DNA of 64,000 bases from Coniella vitis (taxonomy: Eukaryota; Ascomycota; Sordariomycetes; Diaporthales; Schizoparmaceae). Positions within the stretch are counted from its first letter, which is position 1. Each line of letters begins with the position of its first letter. Shown here piece by piece: positions 13,067 to 25,267 of this stretch. The translations under genes and the position numbers were made by a program. The notes under the pieces were generated by a model. It did not search any database. It saw only the letters and a list, made by a program, of their open reading frames with translations, and was not told the origin of the DNA. Where the stretch lies: assembly GCA_011317545.1 (NCBI GenBank), contig WUJK01000003.1:1426001-1490000 (forward strand), read 5' to 3'.

Positions 13067-14245
13067 TCAGTATTGAGAAGGCCGCCAGTGGTGAAAGTGC
13101 TTTGCTTGGCGCTGAGCTTCTTCATGCTCGACGGTAGCTTGCTCGGTCGCGGCAACAATAGCCAGAGCATCCAGTCCACTTGGTGTTCGGGAGACGACGG
13201 GGGGTCGTGGCCACGACTCTTCCGAGACACTGGTGGTCCGCGAGCTTGGGGACAGCATCGAGACGGACTGCAGTGACGGGGACAGCAGTGGCGGCGTGTC
13301 CCGCGGCGACGAAAATCGGCTGAAACTGCCCTTGCTCGATGCAGACTGTCGCCGAGAGGCCAGAGACGGCCTACGTGCTGCCTTTGCGGATGCGCGTGAC
13401 TTTTCTCTCCGGTGCGTCTCCAGATGTTGCTTCATGTTGTCCTGGCGGGTGAACCGTTTGGGGCATCCCTCAAAAGTGCAGGAAATGGGCTTCAGACCCT
13501 CGTGGATTTTAGCGTGGCGCGACGCGTGGCCTGATGTGGTAAACGATTTGTCACAAGAGGGGTCCTTGCATGGGTAACGCTTTTGGCTGCCGTTCTTGGT
13601 CTTGCTTCCCTTTTTGCCGCTAGCGTCTGCTTTTTCGTGCCGGGGCTCCCGCGGTGAAGTCTGGTGTCGGTTCAGAAGAGGAAGATCAGAGTAGGCAGAT
13701 TCACCAACGCCCTCAACGCTGTGGTGAATCTGGGATGTGGCAGGCTCTGCCAAGGGCGAGATTGGGCTGCGTTGGGAATCAAAGCTGGAACGGTAGTGGA
13801 AATCGTCCAGACTTGAAGACGATGCGGCGCCCGTGACTGAGCCGTAATAGGAGTTTTTGCGCAAGCCCAGTTCTGGAGCAGCTGCCGCAGTGGTTTCCAT
13901 GATTCCAGCCACCTTGTGCAACGAGGAAATGGGTGGAAGGACAGTCTGGGGCGCGGAAACATCCTTGGCGTTGATAAAAAGTGGCTCGTATGCACTGTTT
14001 GGCGTCACAGGGCTGTCGTGGCCGCTAGCCTGCGAGTCGTACGAGTCGGATCGGGCGAGGTCTGGGGTATTTGGGTACGAGGCATCCAGCCTTTGGGTTC
14101 CATGCGTATAAGGACTGTAAGGTGAGTGCGCAGAAGTGTAGTAGTGGCATGTGTCGAGAGGAGAAGGCATCTCGTTGGTCTCGTGAATGAGCGAAATGAC
14201 CCTTCCCGAGGCGTCTCGTTGCGTATGGTGTAGCAGAGACGACAT
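13067..14245 (-). CDS. flbC: C2H2 zinc-finger transcription factor, FlbC-like
   Basis: Intronless gene for 392 residues. Two adjacent C2H2 fingers are visible: finger 1 with C226, C231, H244 and H248 (CDKSFTTSGHASRHAKIH), and finger 2 with C256, C261, H274 and H278 (CPKRFTRQDNMKQHLETH). The TTSGH and RQDNMKQH signatures are shared by fungal FlbC and yeast Nrg1/2-type factors. In Aspergillus nidulans FlbC (about 350 residues) activates conidiation genes upstream of brlA. The N-terminal 200 residues and the tail are Ser/Pro-rich and probably disordered. Upstream lies the longest gene-free stretch of the window, which fits a developmentally controlled gene. The C2H2 family is certain; FlbC orthology is inferred from the finger sequences, and an Nrg1-like repressor is the alternative. 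Confidence 0.75.
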   Translation of the reverse strand: MSSLLHHTQRDASGRVISLIHETNEMPSPLDTCHYYTSAHSPYSPYTHGTQRLDASYPNTPDLARSDSYDSQASGHDSPVTPNSAYEPLFINAKDVSAPQTVLPPISSLHKVAGIMETTAAAAPELGLRKNSYYGSVTGAASSSSLDDFHYRSSFDSQRSPISPLAEPATSQIHHSVEGVGESAYSDLPLLNRHQTSPREPRHEKADASGKKGSKTKNGSQKRYPCKDPSCDKSFTTSGHASRHAKIHEGLKPISCTFEGCPKRFTRQDNMKQHLETHRREKSRASAKAARRPSLASRRQSASSKGSFSRFSSPRDTPPLLSPSLQSVSMLSPSSRTTSVSEESWPRPPVVSRTPSGLDALAIVAATEQATVEHEEAQRQAKHFHHWRPSQY

Positions 14246-17200
14246 GGTGATTGTATTTGGTACCTAGAAAAAGGTGGATAAAATGATAAGCCTTTGCATC
14301 TTCACTTGGTCATGAGCCATGAGCCTAGGATTACGGCCGTGCCAGAATGGTCAAGGCGCAACGCAGTCTATCAATTGTAGGGATTCTGTTGGCAATACAT
14401 ACACTTTTTCGAAGAAGCGTAGAGTAGGATAACAGGTGCAGCTGCTTGGCAACCAGGGTATTATCGTGCGCAGCAGTCCCGTTGAATCTTTCTTCTAGAT
14501 ACAAACAAATTCCGGGTCTGCCGTCTCCACATCAAAGCAAAAGCCGTGGACAACCGGTGTTACTTGCGTAAACGAGTGCCGCGCACACGAGTCTTCTCAA
14601 GTGCCTACTGAATATGCTGGCAGCGGTGGTGGTTTAGAAGGGGGGCCACGGACGATGAGTCGACGTTATGGTGAAGGCCGCGTTTGTGTGGAGGTGTGGA
14701 GGTGTGAGGATGTGGTGTTGGGAATGTTGGTATATTCCAGGGTTTTTCTCAAGACACTATATCGTCCAAGTCCCAAGATGGATTCAGTGTTCAAGTCCAG
14801 GAGGAAAGGTAGGGTGGTGGAAATGGCGGTTTGAGAGAAGTACGTGGAGTAGGAGCCTGGGTGTGCGGGAGCAGGACGGTTTACTTATATGGCAAGTGCA
14901 GGGGCTTCCGGATTTAAAACATGGGAGGAGGAGTTGCAGGGTGTACAAGGTGTACGGGGTGTACGGGCCCAGGGCAAAAAGGAACTGCAGAGCGACTTGG
15001 GCAGCACAGCGCCCGGATCCCTGGCGGCTGTTGACACCCTTGTGGAAGCAGACCCACCCCCCCAGCGCGCAGGCCTGCCAAACCAGGTAGGCAGCCGTGC
15101 TCGGGGGGCTGCACTGATGCTGCTGTGCGCCCGCCAGCGGATAGAAAGCCAACGGGCACAGGGCCCGCCAAACATGGGAAAGTTAGAAACCCCTCCAAGA
15201 CCCTCAACCCCATTTCTCGATTTCTCCCTTCTGTCCCACGACTCCCCCCCTGCCACAGTCACGACCCCTCGCCTCAAGGGGCAGAGCGGCTGATCCCTGC
15301 GATCCGTCCTACTACAAGTACAGTGGAAGTACTTGCCCCGGCGCGCACCGGCCGGGTTCAGGGACCAGTGTCTGCCAAGGCCAATTGGCCCACCCTCGCG
15401 GTATCTACTCGCTTCACTCTCTTTCTACAGTGCTAGCCTGGCAGTACTTTGCTTTTCCCAGCCTGCCAGCCAGCCACAAGTAGGCCGGTACTTCCAAGGG
15501 TGAGAAATCCGCGTGGCCTGTCGAAGATGAGTCTCGGAAACTGGGGAAATGCAACTCAGATCCTGCTCGATTGCTTGTCGATTGCTCTGATCAAAATACA
15601 CACTCGTCAAAACTTGTTTCCAGCGCAGTCGCGCGGAGTATTTCTTCCGCCCTGCACACCCCGCCAACAGCTCTTGTGTGCACCTCTCTTGTCAACCATC
15701 TTTCGAAAATTCGGCAGCCGCTTGCCGCCCAGAAAAGGCACATCCAGCTCTCGTTGTGCAGTCAAACTGACGCAACTCACGGAGTGAAAGGCGCGGACAC
15801 TGACCGGCCCAGCGTCTCCAACCACAACCCCCCTTCGCAAGAAAAGATACGCCCCATTTCTGCGGGCCCAGATCCCTCGAGCACTGACCGATGAACGAAG
15901 AATGACAATGATGCGTGTCTCCGCCCACAGTACGGAGCCTCCGTTTCCTATACACTACAATTGTGCGTGCCTGGCAACCTGGCAGCCGGCCAGCGCCAGC
16001 CAGACTTGGGGACCTGGGCGAATCCATTCAATGGTCTGCTGGTGATGGGGCGCGAGCGCAAAAGATTCGTAAGCCCTCGAGTTTCTTGTCTTGCCGGTTC
16101 GAAGCGCCAGAGACGACCCACAAATTGAGAAAGTCCAAGACAAGCATTTTTGGGGCCTGCATGGTACTTACTCGACAGTCGACAAAGCGATCCATCAACG
16201 ACAGCGTTGCTGGCGCGGCATCTGCCAAGTCTCCCCATCTACGGGTTGGCTGGCCTACCCTGGCCCGCTTGACAACGGGCACAGAGCGCAGAGCGCAGAG
16301 CCGCCCTACCAGGCAGGCTGCCAGGACTGCCAGGTTGCCCGGGGGGGGCAATACGCTGTAGGAAATGGGTCAGCCCGAAGAGACGGGTGGCTGGCATCCA
16401 TAGTAAACGGGCGTTATTAGTTCTGCCCTCCTGGCGCACAAGGCTCTGCCTCAAAAGAGGGAGCAACAACAGCTACACTAGGATTATAGCAAGTACGGGA
16501 CTCGGCCGAGGCGCTTTGGTCCTGTCCTTGGTGGACCCAGCGACTGCACCCTGCATCTCCCCATGCGACTGTATCTGGGGGCTCAGCCAGAAAGTTACTT
16601 CACGGAAAGAGTGGAATGGGAAGAAAGAAGAGTGAAGAGTGAAGAAAAAGTCGGGACGATGACGTAGCCGGCCTGGTCGGGGCTTTGGAGCTTTGAGTCG
16701 CCCGTGTCGCTTTACCTACTATGTAGAGAGTAGTATGTGTACTATAGACTTTGGTATCGTTTTGGATTGACACGAACAAGACGGCATTGCCGTATGGCAG
16801 CGGGGACCGGAACACACCCCGTCTCGAAATGTTCCTAATAAGCTGGACACTTTTGTTGGGCGCAGGATAGGATAGGCGGTACTATTGTACTATAGTGAGT
16901 GGTCAGAGCGAGAGAGCGAAACTCTTCGGACTGGGCACAGATTAAATCGAGATAGTAGGCGGTGGAAGAAGCCGGCGCAGCGGGGCTTTGGCCGTGGTGC
17001 AACAGGGAACCCCACCTCTATTGTGGTTATTGTTGTTGTCCTTCTCCTCCTCCTCCTCCACCTGCACCTTCAAGCTTTGCTCCTATCAATAACAGCGAGC
17101 GTGTAGGAGATAGAGCGTGCGTAGTGGACATGGTTGACCACTACGAATCACCGCCTGCCATGTCATGCTATCAACCACTCAGCTTTGATAGCCACGCATA

Positions 17201-18066
17201 GCAGGAGCTCGTGATGATTCCCTGGAAACCCTCCCCTCCTAGAGAAGAAAGACGCAGAGAGCAATAGCCCAGATTCGATCGCCAAAGGCCCTTTCCCCTT
17301 CGTATCCAGACACCCGGGTCCTCTCTCGCTCTCTGAAACAGCATGCTTCTAGTACGGGATGGGAGGGACTGATGCAGACCATCAACCCAGAAAAAAAAAA
17401 AAGAAAGCCCAAAAGATAATTAAAAATAAAAAATTGAAGAGGTCCCTGCAAAACCTCGTTGGTCGCCTTGCAGAGCCGGCTGTCGCGGATCCTGGCGGAC
17501 CCTGGAAGACCCCCAAAGTGGGAAAAAGTTGCCAGCCAATAATCGGCGTTTCTGCTCTGAGAATCACCGATCTCGTCCACGAGGGGGTGGCAGGTGGGCC
17601 TGCAGACCGAGCAACTGGCGAAACCTTGTATGCCCCCGCCCAGTTATAGTACGTACATGTTGAATAAGGTCCTGGAGGGACTCAGGTATCATGTGCAGCA
17701 TGAGTACCGCGCAAAAGTACTTGAATACTTGTCCTGCAGTGTTGATAGTACAAAACCCCCCCCCATTTGAGACACAACGCACGCACCGGCTTGAGGAAGA
17801 AATAAAGGAAAAAAGGTCCATGAGCCAAAAGCTCTTGTCTAAACACGAGTCGGCTTTTGGAATTTCATTTTTTTATTCCCTTTGTTAGCCGGGGACCACC
17901 CCCATTCCATGCAATTCCTATAGAAGCCGCAATGGTGTATATGAAAAGGCACAAATTATTTGACTGAAGTAGCCAGACTATCAAGTATGAGTGGGGTAGA
18001 ATTCTGGGTTTTTTTTCTTCTCTTGTTCGGCAAACCATCCAGTGTAAGAGCGAGCAAGCGAGTTGT

Positions 18067-18105
18067 TTCTACTATATATGTTCTATATATACATACATAG
18101 TAGAA
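18067..18105. repeat. Inverted repeat with 15-bp arms containing the ACTATGTA motif
   Basis: The left arm 18067-18081 and the right arm 18091-18105 are reverse complements at 14 of 15 positions, separated by 9 bases. The right arm includes TACATAGT. It could form a hairpin in DNA or RNA. Role unknown. Confidence 0.65.
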
Positions 18106-20865
18106 CACAGTACATAATTGAATCATGCCGGCAAAAACACGTACACAAAACAATGACGGTATCACTTTTCTCCTTGGTACCGCAAAGGCCCGGCATTACC
18201 TTGGACGCGGACGCATAGACAGGGACCTTGATAGAACCCTTTCTCGACGTCCAGTCTCCCCTGCTGCGCCGCCGGGTGCGTGCGGGCGAGCGGGCAGCGG
18301 CGGAAAATGTCGATTGCCTCCATTGCCACCCTCCCGCTCAGCAATCGATGAAATGTTCAAGTGATCGTTACAAGTTGATAGGCAGCCGGCCATGCTAGCT
18401 TTGACAGAGAGGGGACAGACAGACAGTATAGAGCAGTACAAGTAAGCGGCCAGGGTCTATCGAATAAGTTAGGAGAGAATGAGGCTGCGAAATGGTCCAA
18501 TTCTTTGCGTATGGCACGTAATGTGCGTGCGCTGCCTTCTGCCCATCCAACCAACCCAAAAGGAAAAGGAAAAACATGGACTTTTGGCAACATTCCCATC
18601 CTATGATGAGATCTGTGGTATGCTACACTCTGCCCCCGCGGCGCCATTCCCAAAGAAAAAGAGAATCGAGGATCGGCTCGGAGTAGTGGAATGGGCACCG
18701 ACGATCCAGGAACAGGAACAAATAACCCGAACGAGAGAGCACACCCACGTCAAGTACGCATACTATTGTAAGTACACCAGAAGAATTGATTCGCTTCCTG
18801 GTAAGATTTATAGCATCTCGCCGGGTAGTTTTATCCTAAGTTGATCAAACCTTGCAGCTGGTCAATACAACCAGCTGCTTAGGCCCCCCGCCCACCCAAA
18901 GGTACATCGTATATGACAAAGAATAGGTATTGTCGAGTTTGATTCGCCTTTTGGTAGTCTGATGATGTTGTGCGCTTTACCATGTAGATACTCGTACCTT
19001 TGATCGTTTGAGCATACCATGTAGCAGGAGGCAGCTCGGCGCGGCATCCAGAGCACTACTATGTAAGTATGTACTGCAGAAGGATAGAGTGGGCGTAGAA
19101 GTACGGTGGCTTGGCTTTGGAGGTGGAGGACACCAGGACGCTAAATGACCCATGCGAAAGATCGCGATCGCCATGGGGCCCCTCATACGGTTACGCTGCT
19201 CGGTACTTAGTATGTGCAGGTGCGTATGCGCTCGGCAAGCTATGGAAAAGCGAAAGAAGCCACTGTTGTCTTCTATTTGTGACTATCGGATGACGAAAAG
19301 GATGGAGAAAACAGACCCGGGAGCGAGCGAGCGAGCCAGCACCAAGCATACACATAATGACAGCAATCATAAAAAAAAAGGCATCATGATGGCTATCATG
19401 AAAACAACAAATGGGAAAACTCAAGTTCAAAGCATGCACCATCGTCCCATTTGACCCAGATCTGATACTCTCGCATGACATAAAACTTGCTTGGTAGTGA
19501 GAAAAGGGCGAGAATACATACACAGTCCCCTATTGTCAGCGTGGTGCAAGCCTCAAGACAGTGCACCGCCCCAAAGAATTGAGAATCGCTAATCGAGGTT
19601 GGACAAGGAGGGGTCTGCGCGGGGCGTCCTTGGGCGGTCGACTTCGTGGCGCCAGGCCCCAGCTTGCCAGGTCTGCTAGACAAAGTTTATCAAACGAGCC
19701 CGGGAAGCAAGTCCGTCGCAAGCGTTGTTTAACAGATCGAGAATTGCGCTACTGATCGAGCCCGTTCGCCGGGAACGCTAAAGAAGATTCCAATCTACGG
19801 CAGGGCGTCAGGGTCCTGTCTGGGGCCCCTGGCGGGGTGGCTGCCAGGGCTTGCAGGGGTCAGGCTCAGATGACTTTGCAAAAACATGGATGATCCTGCC
19901 TGGCGACTGCAAACGACGGACCCGTCGGTCAGGGACAGCTGACCGTAAGCTGGGGTCAACCCTTTCTGGCAAACTCCCTGCGCAACCAGCAAAAAAACCT
20001 TGCTTTCAGCGCCCCAGTTTTTGCTTGCATATTTTGCATATTTTTCTTCTTTCCTCTTCCTTTTACTACTATGTATGCATTCCCCCTAGCCCCACCTTCC
20101 GTCCTCGCTGCAACAAGTCCAGGCACCTGCTTCTGTTGCTGCAGCAGCGACATACGGACTGCAATGGAACAACCAAGAAAGTGCAGCGGAATATAGTACT
20201 AAGCAGGGAAACGTACATATGCCTATATGCACAAGAACGTGCCTGTCGATGCATCCCTCGTTTGTTATACTCCGTGATCTTGATAACACACAAAAACGGC
20301 CGCATTGTATTGGGTCTCAAAGGATACCCAAACTTTTCATCAAGCTACCTAGGTACATGGTATGTGAAAAGTACAGTTCTGGCCCCAAGGGTCTAGAGCG
20401 CACACACAGTAGCTGGCTACGTCACTTACGTGTGATGTAATCGGCTCCACAGGGGCACCACGAGAGAAAGAGACATGGGTTTCCCTTTCTGAGAGCACTA
20501 CATAATAAGGCAGACAGTGGGAGGCTTGGCCGCCTCAGGCATGGAAAGAGAAACGTGCGGAGAATACGACAGATGGCACTGCTCATCTCTGTAAAGCATA
20601 TCTGTATTACTACCACGGCACGCACACGTGAGGGAAAATAGGAAAGGCCATAAAAAAAAAAAGTAGGGACCAACCACGGAAGAGGCTGCAGCGGTGGATC
20701 GCGACACTGGTGCTGTCAAAAAGGCCCAGGCCGTCGTCCCACTGAGCTCCGCAGAGCGAAAGTACTTACTATGTATAGTTTGTTGCCGAGGCAGGAGGTA
20801 GCCACATGCAGTGAGGTACCCGGTAAGGTACTTCAACTTGAGTGCTGATATGTACTGTGCGATAC

Positions 20866-20876
20866 GTACATAGTAC
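20866..20876. repeat. Full GTACATAGTAC motif
   Basis: Exact copy of the 11-mer in the ATA orientation. An ACTATGTA octamer lies about 100 bp to the left at 20768. Confidence 0.6.
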
Positions 20877-23553
20877 TCCGATGTTGAGGTGAGGTCTGCA
20901 CAGAGTGGGTGTGGATGAAATCTTTGTTTCAGTGGGGGGAGAATCCCAAGGGTCCTTCCTCATTAGGCCTTGCAATCTTTTCGGTTGACCTTCTAGTGAT
21001 GGAGGTACTTTGCCGTCGGTACCTGCCGTACATGGCCCCAGAAATTTCCCAGTCAGCCAGCAATTGGAAGGCCTGTTGGCACGAGCGCCTGTCTCATAGT
21101 AGCATGCCCGGGTGCCTGTGGCTTTCTACTTGCCAAAGCCCCGTGCCAAAGGGCTGAGGGCTCGATCGTGATCCCATCGCATCGGCGGAGGTTCAGCTCC
21201 GGCAGTACCCGCACCCTCCCATTTTCTCCGTCTTATGAAGGCATCACTGCAATGGCGCGCGCACGTGCAACTCGGCCCGCGAAGGCGGCCCTCGACCATC
21301 CTGCCCGCCGTCGCCATGGTCCCTGCGGATTCATTGCTTGTCGTCCACATCGAAAACTGTGTTTATTACAGTGTACAGACTTGATCTCTTCCTTCGCCTC
21401 GAGATGAACCCCGAGGATGACGTCTTTCACGTTCCTCCTTTCCCTTTGAGGAAATGCATGCGGTTTTTTGTTTATGTAGACATTGTCACGGAAACTTCTG
21501 GCGGCCGAGCTCTTTTAGCTTATCAACCAGGATAGCTCAAGTTGGTTGTCGCCGGCCTTTCATCCCTTGACGGTCCACGATTTCTTTACTGACATGACTC
21601 TAATCAAATGCCGGCCTGCCGCCCGCGATACGGCCCAGCAAGTCTCGAGCCGGTGGCTTTCCGTCAGCATGGAAACTGGTTGTTGGGCAAAGTGTGTGAA
21701 ATTTGGGACATGCAACACCCACAATAACACACTGATGCTAATGTGATAAACTTCGATGGTCTCCAACAGCTCCAACAGCCACAAGTGGCATTAAGGGACA
21801 CTTTTGCATCTCCCTCAAACACAACAGCAACAACAGGCCGCGAATTACCCAATGAACCAAAAGGGCCGGGGGGAGGCGCCGAGACATGCCATGGGTCCTA
21901 CAACTCAAGGCCAAAAGTATAATCTCCCGTTTTATCGAATCCCATGACTGCCCGCCAGCCGCCGTCACAAGGAGGAGCTCCTCTAGGGCCTTGGGCATCT
22001 GCGAGCTGCACAGCTAGGAGCTTTCTGCTACAAGGCCCTTACCTTTGTTGTGGCTTGCGGCTGGGTGGTGGGGGTGGCTTGCTTGTGTCTGGGCCCTCCG
22101 ACCCGTCAATCTGGAGCTGGTGCTGGCGAAGCGTTCTGCGATCAGACAGCTCAGTACCTCTTTGGAATTTGACTTTTGCAAGAGCCAAAAGGGTCAGCAG
22201 CTCGCGTTCGCTTTGACCTCTTTTCTTACGAATACTATAATATAGCTTATCTTCTCAGTGCCAAGTCTCACCCCGCTCCTGCAATCCTGGAGGTTTCGAA
22301 TCAGAAAACCACCAACAGGGACGCCGCTAAGCCAACGCTTTTTTCCCTTCTTTTTGGGGGGCATCCATACAGACAGATGTATGCACACGATACCCATCAA
22401 AAGGGCCATCGTTGGCCTAGCCTGCGGTCTTTTCGCTCGTTCACTCGTGACTAAGAAGGCCCGAATCCCCACTGACCTCTCAATAGTCCGCAACGGTCAA
22501 GAAGCCAACCGACGTTGAAGGACAACTCCACACTCTTCTTGGCTTTTTGGTTGTCCAGCATTCCTGGGCCCGGCATCGTCCCGCCAATGTTAGCTTGCTT
22601 CGAAATCCCATATATCATCATTGTCAGGCCATACGACCAGAGACAAGGAGATTGGATGAATGATGATCGGCCTAGGCTACTTGGGCCCAGACTGTTAGCT
22701 GCGGTTCTGATGCCTTGTCACCGAGGCCGCTCGTCCTTTTTTCTAAAGCCGCCATGCCCGTAGCATCACCATTCTGATATTGGTAAACTATGGGCTGAAT
22801 CAAGGGTTGCGCGTAAAGGATAAAGCAATAATGTGTCAAGATTTGCCCCAAGACACGTGGGACACGAGCCGGTCCTGTCGAGAAAGCACCCAAGCATAAG
22901 CTCCAACCCAGATCAGGCAATGCAGAAGTCTGGTACGCGTCACGTTGAATTTTGTTTTATTAACTTCTTGTCAGCCCTGTTCTTCTTCTCAGCCCGTGTT
23001 GCTCGAAAAAGGCTTATTGACTATATACCCCGCACATTGTACAGCCAAGTGCCTCGTCTTGACGTCTTTCTATCAGTACATGGTCTGAGACTTCACTTGT
23101 AAATCGGCTGGGGTCAAGGCGGGGCCCAATCAGTCATCTACGAAGCATCGTAACTACCTGGTCGCTGGGCTATCTCTCCTCCTATCTAGCTGAGGCTTTG
23201 AGTTTGATATCTTGGATAGCTTTATACCCAGGGTATTAATAGACTTTCTCCTATCCACCTAGAGTCTATTCAGTCTAGGCGGAGGTTGGCTGGTTGCATG
23301 CTTGCTTCACGTCTGTCCGTCCACGGGTCTATTTGTTGTATGCGAGTTGCTGAGATGGGAGAGAAGCAGGGCACCACATCTATGCTATAGCACGCGTGTT
23401 CGTGGCTCATGAATAGAAACGGGCATTAGCTTGTGGCAGTGTCTTTTCCTAATAAGCATTAACACGGTCGTTATCCATTTGAGCTGTGGTGTGGAGGAGA
23501 TCCAGTGCTGGTGTAATGCATATACTATGTATGTGGGTTCAAGTACAATCAAT

Positions 23554-23578
23554 CAGCCAGCCAGCCAGCCAGCCAGCC
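23554..23578. repeat. (CAGC)n microsatellite
   Basis: About six tandem CAGC units, 30 bp after an ACTATGTA octamer at 23524. A simple repeat in noncoding DNA. Confidence 0.9.
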
Positions 23579-24877
23579 GTGTGCAAGAACCCATATCTCA
23601 AAAATGTACTATTACTCATATGGAAGTAGTAAGATTGCGGGATTGTGATTACCCTTTCGTCATTGAGACGCAGTGTAGTACAGTAGATACTGTGTTTTTG
23701 AATTGTGTGAGGCGAGACACCCCTCCACCCCTTCCGCCCCTACTATGTACTCAGAAAGGAAGGGGCCTTTGTTTAGACGTTCTCTTCGGCAGGGCTCACC
23801 CCCTTTTCCCCCTCTATTTCTTTTCAAGGGTCCTCGTGTACGTACAGTTCCAAAGTGGCGAAACAGGCCGTGATTTTTGCTTGCTCTACATGGTACCCTG
23901 CCACCGCTAACCACCACCACCACCACCATATACAAAGTACTATAGTACCACCAAAAGAGACCCCGCATGCGGGTTCGGTTCGAAAGGTGGTTGAATAAAT
24001 GATAGTAAAAGATGTGGCCAAGCGTCAAAAAGGCCGGAGGCTCCGTTCCGGCTCGGACAAATTGGCTGGGCTTAGGCCTGGGAAACTTGAAATTATCCTC
24101 AGTCCTTGGTTTTTGAGTGTTAAGTACTAAACCATGACCTGGAGTGGGCTTTTGTTTCTGTTTCTCTTGTGTTCTTGGCTACATAGCAGGGCTCGGGATC
24201 AACTTGTCCCCAGGATGTCATCAGAGCGGAATAAGGGAGGCAAAAGTATGTATGGGCCTTGAAATTGGTCAAAATTCAGGGTCTCTAGCACGAATTACGC
24301 GGTTGTTCTCTCTCTTTCTCAAAACCCAATACAAAGTGGTGGATCGGCTGGTCACGGCTTATTATTTGATTTTTTCTTTCTTTTTTTCGTTTCTTCTTCT
24401 TTTTTTGTTGAGACAGCCAATAAGACATAAGACATAGCGACGATGGTGTTCGCCTTTACCACAACACCTCGAACCAACAAAAGCCTAAAGAACCAAGAAT
24501 TAAAGAAATGCTTGAAAACAGGACCCATGTGTAGCTTGTACCAAGCAACAGAATGTAAAAAAGAAGGCGAAGGGGTCTTTGCCCCATGGGCCACACGGTC
24601 GAACGAACAAGACCACACAGTATGAACTGTTCACGATGTTTTGCACGTACATATGCAATGGAGATCAACGGAAGATTTTTTCGTGCATCAACTGAACGTC
24701 ATTGATGGCTGAGCAACAAGGAGGCGGTCCTAAACCTGCAAGTATGAGAAAAATAACATCGAAATACAGAAACCAGTTTTCCGGGTCATGTTATTGGCTG
24801 TTGCCGTTGCTTGCTGGCCACTGCTTCGATCCTTACCCATTGAAGCCCCATACAATGTATGTCATCGCAGCACTGTC

Positions 24878-24888
24878 GTACTATGTAC
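24878..24888. repeat. Full GTACTATGTAC motif
   Basis: Exact copy of the 11-mer in the TAT orientation, inside the gene-free block. Confidence 0.6.
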
Positions 24889-25256
24889 ACTGAATACGGT
24901 GCAATGTGTCCAGACAAGTGAAGGGGCCTATCCAACGACGGCCTTCAGGCAAAGTTCATGTACAGCAATCGCTGTGTGTTTTGGGAGAGACTAGGATGTA
25001 TTATGTACTATGTGCTGGGCAGCGGCGGCGACTGCCAAAAAAAGTGGAAGAAAGAGGGGAAGGGCGTTGGAGATGGGCCTCTGGAGGAATGCCATGCTAC
25101 GAACCCCAGAATCCCATCACTCTAGCGTCATACCACGCATGCATGGTGGGGGCCCCAGTTTAGCCAGCAGGCCCCAATTTCCGTGCACCGTTACCGCTAG
25201 CGACAGCTCGCTTACCATACATCGTAGTATCAAGTCATGGAGTACAGAACTACGCA

Positions 25257-25267
25257 GTACATAGTAC
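25257..25267. repeat. Full GTACATAGTAC motif
   Basis: Exact 11-mer, with a further GTAC-type element (GTACAGAAC) just to the left and an ACTATGTA octamer at 25418. Confidence 0.6.

Noticed and set aside
23554..23578. CRISPR-like array
   Set aside because: It is a plain tetranucleotide microsatellite without spacers, and the genome is fungal.
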